Source: Apoderus coryli (taxonomy: Eukaryota > Arthropoda > Insecta > Coleoptera > Attelabidae). Taken from it: DNA of 64,000 bases. This document shows, one piece after another, positions 58,222 to 64,000 of this stretch (positions are counted from its first letter, which is position 1; each line of letters opens with the position of its first letter). The DNA is taken from contig OU452213.1 of the NCBI GenBank assembly GCA_911728435.2, forward strand, positions 7,171,834 through 7,235,833, in the 5' to 3' direction. The translations under genes were made by a program, and so were the position numbers. The notes beneath the pieces were generated by a model. The model saw only the letters and a program-made list of their open reading frames with translations. It had not been told where the DNA came from and did no database searches.

Positions 58222-58700
58222 ATACGACCGACAGACTTGATAAATTTATTATAATTTTCTAACCGCCCTTGTATCCCTACCTACTGTTTCAGTTTTCCCG
58301 ACGTTAATCTCTGATGGAACACCAAAAAGTGTGTTGAAAACTGCGCCAAAGGGGAGCGATATTCCAGATTGTAAAGATCGATTGTACATTTCCCAGGAGG
58401 CGTTTACTCAAACGCTAGTAGACTCGGGTGGTGTTGCTTTGGATATATTACATCATACGAGTGGAAAGTTATCAATATATTCTTTTGATCAGCATCATTT
58501 CAATATAATAAATTCATAGATACGTGTTCCATTAAACTGGAACAAACTAATTTGACATTTCCAATTTACAGTCAGTCCCTTAAGATTGATACCGTAAAAA
58601 CATAGACGTACAACTTCAATTTTAATTAAAAACCATTAAAAATGCAAAATACAAAAATTGTTGTTGGAAAAATATGGAGAATCTTACATACTTACGTCAT
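58222..58700. other. Unrecognised coding-like run in non-coding DNA
   Basis: An open frame at about 58290-58519 reads TLISDGTPKSVLK, GSDIPDCKDRLYIS, QTLVDSGGVALDIL and ends at a stop. It looks protein-like but is not assigned. Confidence 0.3.
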
Positions 58701-58719
58701 TCAATAAATCGGGTATAGT

Positions 58720-60560
58720 TTTTCCAATCTTAGTATATAATGCTATAAAAAAACACAACCCCATATTCCTTTGTAAAGTTAATGCCGACCTCCGGCGTCC
58801 ATAGGCGCACCATTTTAACTTTTCATAACATGCCCTACGATATTTAAAAAATTCTCTATGCTGAATCTATGGCCGGAAAAATGTTATCCACCGATTTTTC
58901 CATATGTCAGTTTTGTCTAAATCAGATATAACGGTTCTTATATTCTCTAGGATTACAGCGCTTAAAGTTGTCGGATCCTGATTGCATTTTCTCAACTGTT
59001 CTTTTAGACTGCCCCAAACCAATTCGGATTGAATATGCAGTAATATGGATGTAAACGTAATTATACTATGGCCGTGTGTTTCGCAGCTATGGTCTATAAC
59101 GTTTTATTTTTTAGAATGGTTTCATACATTTTTGTATACAGGGTGAAATCATTTTTAGGAAAAATTATTTATTATTATGACAGAGAAAATTCAAATTTTA
59201 CTGTCAAATTTACTATATGAGATCAGTTTATAAACAAATATATAAACATAAAATAATAACTAGAATTACAGGGTGTCCCAAATTTTTTGCCTTAGTGTTA
59301 AGAGCACGTTTTTTTAGCAATTCTTTAGAGTGAAACGTACAAATATTAAGAACTTTTACATTTCCAGAATAACCGCCTACAATTTAGATAAAGGGTTACT
59401 CAAAAATGTTTATATTTATTTTCAAGATTTTCAGGCAAGGTAGAACGTAATAGACAGAAAAACTTTTTAATTTTTTAGTTTTTTAGAATGGTTTCATGAA
59501 ATTATTGCACAGGATGGCTCAAAAATGTTTCATAAGAATTTGTTTATATATTTTTTCACAGTATTTTTAGTTAGAATGGGGTCATACATTTTTATACAGG
59601 GTGTATGTGTATTGTTGCCATTCATTTGATCAGGTTTTTAAACCATATTTTCAGCGACAGGTTACTTTTTTTTTAATAATTTATTTAACTTTGGAGTTTT
59701 CTTAGTTTGTTACAGCGGTGTCATAAAATTTATTTATATACAGGGTGTCTCAAATGTAATTCTGTTTATGTGATTAGGTTTTCAACCCATATTTTCAGTT
59801 CTTTTTTATAACCCTCGATGACTTTTGTCCTAGATAAGACTACAACAAAACGACTGGGAAATCCCAAAGGGATTTCTTGTTCTATCATAAACTTTAATAT
59901 ATCCTCCTGTATTATTATTAGGTATTTTATTTAACATTCACGAATGATAAGACGCATACGATAACTGAACTTGGGGGAATATTAGGTACGAGCTGTTCAG
60001 CAAACCATTTTTCAAACAAATTGTCATGTCTTCGTGGTAGTCCGCAGAAGATTGTCTTATGTTTTTGGCTGACAAGAGCAGTGCGTTGGGTACGAACTAA
60101 TTTTCACTTCCCGCATGTAGAATTATAACCCGTTTTCCCCTTGAACATGGAGCATTTAAAGTACAATTTTGAGTCATGTATACCCAACCGTACTTCATAG
60201 TATCATGCGTATCAAACCACGTCTCGGCAACATATATTATCGTTCTCGGCGTGATTCCATTATTAATAAATGGTTATTAATTTTCTTATATTTAAATCCG
60301 CACTCTAATAAAATACCTCATAAAGTTTCCTAGATCGATAATTATAATTATAAGGTATTCGCTCAGTTTATTCGAAATCATTTCCAAACTAGGGACTTTA
60401 TTTTCTTTATACAAATTATGAATTGTTCTTCGAATACATTCCTTTGAGGCATCGTCAATATTTTTAAATTTTTGATTTTTCCGTTTTCTTTTAACAGAGT
60501 TAAATAAGTGTATTCGTCACCTCATTATTTTCAGACCTTAACTGATGATAAATATTTTTG
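58720..60560 (-). pseudogene. DDE transposase pseudogene split by a repeat array
   Basis: Reading right to left: FKNIDDASKECIRRTIHNLY and KVPSLEMISNKL (N-terminal part, about 60480-60360), IIYVAETWFDTHDT near 60220, where family members have YLDETW, so the first catalytic Asp is Ala here; KRVIILHAGS, FVPNALLL and SSADYHEDMT (about 60130-60010), SYASYHS; then DILKFMIEQEIPLGF near 59880. After an interruption (59100-59790) the last part reads ILLHIQSELVWGSLKEQLRK with the Glu of the third catalytic block (NPIELVW in relatives), at about 59000-58960. The second catalytic Asp (usually in a D.A.YHS block) is decayed to SYASYHS. Many stops; clearly dead. Insect-wide DDE family of the Tc1-like group by recall. 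Confidence 0.6.
59100..59790. repeat. Degenerate repeat array with ACAGGGTG landmarks
   Basis: TTAGAATGGTTTCATACATT and relatives followed by ACAGGGTG recur at about 59112, 59483, 59571 and 59710, with further ACAGGGTG at 59268. Spacing is uneven. It interrupts the transposase pseudogene. Confidence 0.6.
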
Positions 60561-61178
60561 CTCATATAAATATTGATGCTAAAACTCCCAACGTGTTCCG
60601 CTCGTGTCGTATACCATCATAACGTATCGCGTCGCTCTATACAGTTATGGAAAAAGTTTCATCCACTTAAGGTGTGATTAAAAATTATTATGTAATCTGA
60701 TAGATCTTCTTACATTTTATTAATATAAGAAAAACTATTGAACAGATTCTGCCACTGTGTTTTACTGTCGGGCACAAATTTTCTTCTTAAATTCCACATT
60801 AAAGTCTTCGCCATACCATATGATGTCCATCCGATTATATTTAGATTAATGTGAGAAAATAACACGTTGCCAAAAATTATTTGTTTCATTCATATTATAT
60901 TTATTTGCAAACTCTAATCATTAACCCGTTCTGGATCATTGGGATGTAGGTGTTACCCTATATTGACTTTATAGGGCTTAAATTTCTGTTTAAGTAATAT
61001 TTTCAGTATCCTTGTTTTGGATAGTCCTACTCCGATCTCTCTGCATGAAATTGTAGGATTTATTTCTATACACTTGCTAAATCCTTATTAGAGAAGGAAT
61101 TGGGAGTAAATTGCATTTAAAATTATATATAATGTTGCCCAGCATGGTTGGCGTCTCTCTGGAAACCTGAATATAAAG
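60561..61178. other. Non-coding stretch
   Basis: Nothing recognised. Confidence 0.4.
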
Positions 61179-61734
61179 AAACCTAAGTCCCCTCTCAATT
61201 GGATGTCCGGAAGTGCATGGTTTTCAAAATACAAAGTTTTTTTCAAAAAACCTTTTTTTATCAATATCTCAAAAACACGTTAACCGATTTTCTTGAAATT
61301 CGCTGGTGATGTAAGCTTAATAAGACGTTCAGTTACCACTAATTAAATGTTAATTATGACTTCCAGTGGCGCCCCGGGGGACAGTGTCACGAATAAAAAT
61401 GACAAAAAAATATACGCTACTGACTTTTTTGAAAATTTTATATTTTTTTTAGAAAGCTCGGTTAAAAATACAATTTTTTTGTCACTTGATATTTTTTCGT
61501 ATCTCTCTCCGTTTTCGAGAAAAAATTTTTTATTAAAAACTTTATTAAAAGGTTTATTATTATTAGAAAGAAAAACAAGGAGGCTTTTACAAATAATTTA
61601 TTATTAATAGTTAAAATCTAAAACAAAAGAATGTTGTCATGGTAACACATAAACATGTCAAACTTTAGTAAAAGTGTCAGTTTATAAGTACTTAATTATC
61701 TTCAAGCGTTACACTAATTGCAAAAATTAATCGA

Positions 61735-62823
61735 TTTGAATTAGCCGAGCTTGCAGATATGCATCTCTTGTATGGGGTAATTCTTTGTTAGCACAACGGT
61801 TGTACGGGCATTGGTTTTCAAATCGTGAATTGCCAAACCATAAGATTTTTGGTAAGTATGGCAGAAATGGCAACTTTCCGTGTTTTTTTCTTGCGCGTTT
61901 CTGTTTTACAGCCAATCTAAGAGGCTTTGTTATCTTTGCAGCCTATTCGAGAATTTGCAAGGCAGTGTCCGATCAGAGATGCCGTTGAGGATGAAGTCAT
62001 GGCACGCATTCAGAATGAGCCCAACACTAGCACTCGTCAGATTGCGTCGCGACTTGATTGCAGCAAAAATACTATCCATCGAGTATTGAAAATCCACGAT
62101 CTGCATCCATTTAAATTTCAAAAGGTGCAGCATCTACTGCCTGGCGACGCTCCTCGGCGGCTCGAGTTCTGCGAGTGGTTGCTCGGTCAAGCGGATGAAA
62201 ACGCTGATTTTTTAAGTATAATCTTCACGAGTGATGAAAAAGGATTTCCGCGCGCGGGGACATTCAATCCTCGTAATAACCACGAGTGCAGCGAACAAAA
62301 TCCCCATGCTACGCACATCTGAGGATATCAGCAGAAGTTTGGTGTTAATGTATGGGCAAGTTTTCTGGGCGACCATTTGATTGGGCCGTACGTTCTACCT
62401 GATCCCCTCAACGGGAATAGCTATCTAGTTTTTTTGCGAGATATTCTGCCCGAGCTGCTGGAAGACGTACCCCTCCAGTTGCGTAGAGAGTCCTGGTTTC
62501 AACACGATGGTTGTCCAACCCAACCCAACACGATGGTTGTCCAGCGCATTTTGCGCGCACCGTGAGAGGTTACCTCGACGAAACCTACAGGTGGATTGGT
62601 AGAGGTGGCACGGTCCCTTGGCCAGTAAGGTCGTCGGACTTGGCCCCCCTGGACTTTTTTCTTTGGGGCGAAATGGAACGGTTGATCTATGCAACTCCTG
62701 TGCCGACAATGGAGGACCTAATTGCTAGAGTTGTGGTGGCAGCGGAATTTATCGCGAACGATCCAGGCATGTTTGCGCGAATCCTGGCTCGACAGGTGCA
62801 GAAAATGCATCGAAATGCATGTT
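61735..62823 (+). pseudogene. Mariner-like transposase of the long-TIR element
   Basis: This is a Tc1/mariner-group transposase whose N-terminus resembles the DUF4817 helix-turn-helix of insect elements. Frames: 61785-61900 gives LYGHWFSNRELPNHKIFGK; 61940-62322 gives DEVMARIQNEPNTSTRQIAS, RLDCSKNTIHRVLKIHDLHP, and the first catalytic block FTSDEKGFPRAGTFN; a TGA at about 62321, then NVWASFLGDHLIGPYVLPDP, LPELLEDVPLQLR and WFQHDGCP with the second Asp; then after a 26-base tandem duplication with frameshift AHFARTVRGYL, VPWPVRSSDLAPLDFFLWGE with the third Asp, ending at 62823. I count 39 residues between the second and third Asp. Only about three lesions, so the copy is relatively young. Confidence 0.87.
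62500..62543 (+). repeat. Short tandem duplication inside the transposase
   Basis: CAACACGATGGTTGTCCA occurs at 62500-62517 and 62526-62543, with a CACCCAAC-like joint between. The 26-base step is not a multiple of three, so the second Asp block is present twice and the frame shifts. Confidence 0.85.
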
Positions 62824-63333
62824 GAACACTTTGAGCATTTGCTCCACTATTAATAATAAATTATTTGTAAAAAAGCCTCCTTGTTTTTCTTTCTAATAAT
62901 AATGAACCTTTTAATAAAGTTTTTAATAAAAATTTTTTCTCGAAAACGGAGAGAGATACGAGAAAATATCAAGTGACAAAAAAGTTGTATTTTTAACTGA
63001 GCTTTCTAAAAAAATATATAAAATTTTCAAAAAAAGTCAGTAGCGTACATATTTTTGTCATTTTTATTCGTGACACTGTCCTCTGGGGCGCCATTGGAAG
63101 TCATAATTAACATTTAATTAGTGCTAACTGAGCTTACATCACCAGCAAATTTCAACAAAATCGGTTAACGTGTCTTGGAGATATTGATAAAAAAAGGTTT
63201 TTTGAAAAAAACTTTGACACCCTGCATTTTGAAAACCATGCACTTCCGAACATCAGTCTCTTATCTCAAACTGCTTGTCTATGGTTCCTTAATATGCCCC
63301 AGAAGTTTTTTCCAATTGAGAGGGGACACCCTG

Positions 63334-64000
63334 TATATATAATAAATTCCATTAAATAAATACCAAGTTTGGTTCATAACTCAAAATAGAAATGTTAAAA
63401 AAAGACTCAGTACGGCACTGGATTCTAAGTAAAAACCATATAACGAAACAGTAGCAAAGCTAGGGTTTTCTGCTCTGCTAACACTGCAGTTAGACGACCA
63501 ATTTCGGACACAGTGTACTTTGCAATGTGAGACCGAAGCAGATAAAGTTGTAGATCTTGTTAAAAACTCCTTATTAAAAGAGTCGAGTTTATAGCGGCAA
63601 CAAAAGAATTAAGAACAGTTAGGAATGAATGTTTTGAAGGAAATTAAGTTTTTTTCTTGTTCTCGTGAAACGAAATAAATTTCTATTCGAAGAAAGATGC
63701 AAAAGTTTGTTAGACGTGATTTTTTTTGTATTTTAAATTGTGTTAAAGTTGCTCAGGTGTTTTATTGTAAAATAATGAGAAACACACGTAAAATCCGAAT
63801 GAAGTTGTGAGTTTAAATTGCATGTTGTTGTTATTGTTATGGTTTAGCTCCTTAACGTTAGAAATAAACTGTTGCCTTCGAGGCGCAAATACATTTGGAC
63901 AACATAATCTTTGCCACTTAATTTGCCAAAACTTTCTCTACATTTTGTGTATCAAAAATGTTTTCTATTATGTATAAATAATTTCTCTAAACTGTTTTGC
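63334..64000. other. Mostly non-coding window end
   Basis: An open coding-like run at about 63440-63590 (AKLGFSALLTLQLDDQF, CETEADKVVDLVKNSLL) is not recognised. A 25-base block near 63863 (ATAAACTGTTGCCTTCGAGG) recurs near 2312. Confidence 0.35.

Larger units (their letters stand above)
61179..63333. mobile_element. Mariner-like element with ~450-bp terminal inverted repeats
   Basis: The segment 61179-61615 is inverted at about 62850-63333. Matching blocks include the end TGTCCCCTCTCAATTGG, GGAAGTGCATGGTTTTCAAA, AAATCGGTTAACGTG (or its counterpart), AACATTTAATTAGTG, the GGGGCGCC and GACACTGTC blocks, CGAGAAAAAATTTTT and AAGGAGGCTTTT. The right arm carries about 60 extra bases next to its tip. 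The right tip is CCCTG followed by TATATA; the left tip is worn (CCTAAGTCC). A transposase of the right size lies between the arms. Confidence 0.88.

Noticed and set aside
1..64000. CRISPR array, operon, defence island or other prokaryotic system
   Set aside because: Content is eukaryotic throughout: LINEs, mariners, hAT and splice-like sites. No regularly spaced repeats with unique spacers.

Overview
The window is eukaryotic, AT-rich and almost gene-free. It reads as an insect, most likely beetle-like, intergenic or intronic region built from layers of broken transposable elements. The arthropod call rests on the element mix: RTE, jockey/CR1-like and RNase-H-bearing LINEs, Tc1/mariner of several types, hAT, pogo/Tigger, a Crypton, gypsy-type LTR remnants and Penelope-type ribozyme-like motifs. 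There are no operons, ribosome-binding sites, tRNAs, rRNAs or CRISPR arrays. The species cannot be named from sequence alone.

Layout. 0-6.9 kb: a broken THAP-domain gene, a 1-kb fold-back element, a ~130-bp tandem array, an 80-bp perfect palindrome and a LINE 3' end. 6.9-11.5 kb: an LTR-like repeat, then a hAT element with a perfect 8-bp target-site duplication and an RTE LINE nested in it. 12.7-16 kb: two broken mariner-like elements, LINE scraps and a 147-bp MITE. 17-20.6 kb: four or five truncated LINEs end to end. 20.6-27 kb: very AT-rich, with a duplicated 147-bp repeat, one LINE scrap and a ribozyme-like motif. 27-35 kb: two larger LINEs on the minus strand (one a 552-codon open reverse-transcriptase frame, one with RNase H), then a TA-flanked inverted-repeat element holding a LINE and a mariner fragment.

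35-46 kb: an LTR retrotransposon primer-binding site, a possible host first exon, a nearly whole Crypton recombinase, a hairpin, a TIR element with an internally deleted LINE, and a gypsy integrase tail flanked by direct repeats. 46-57 kb: a nearly full reverse transcriptase joined to the same TIR end seen at 38.7 kb, a second copy of the LTR-like repeat, a Tigger fragment and a LINE-in-LINE nest. 57-64 kb: a hAT transposase pseudogene, a split DDE transposase pseudogene, and a 2.2-kb mariner-like element with ~450-bp terminal inverted repeats.

No clearly intact host gene is visible. Host-gene candidates are weak: a 16-codon exon with a consensus splice donor (35925-35972, minus), a 105-codon ORF with one membrane segment (49369-49686) and a coding-like segment at 52986-53225. 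The elements do not form a pathway. Their relations are nesting and decay, which give a relative insertion history. I found no convincing previously undescribed system. The most unusual items are the shared TIR/LINE breakpoint, the long-TIR mariner, the 80-bp palindrome and the hairpin next to the Crypton.
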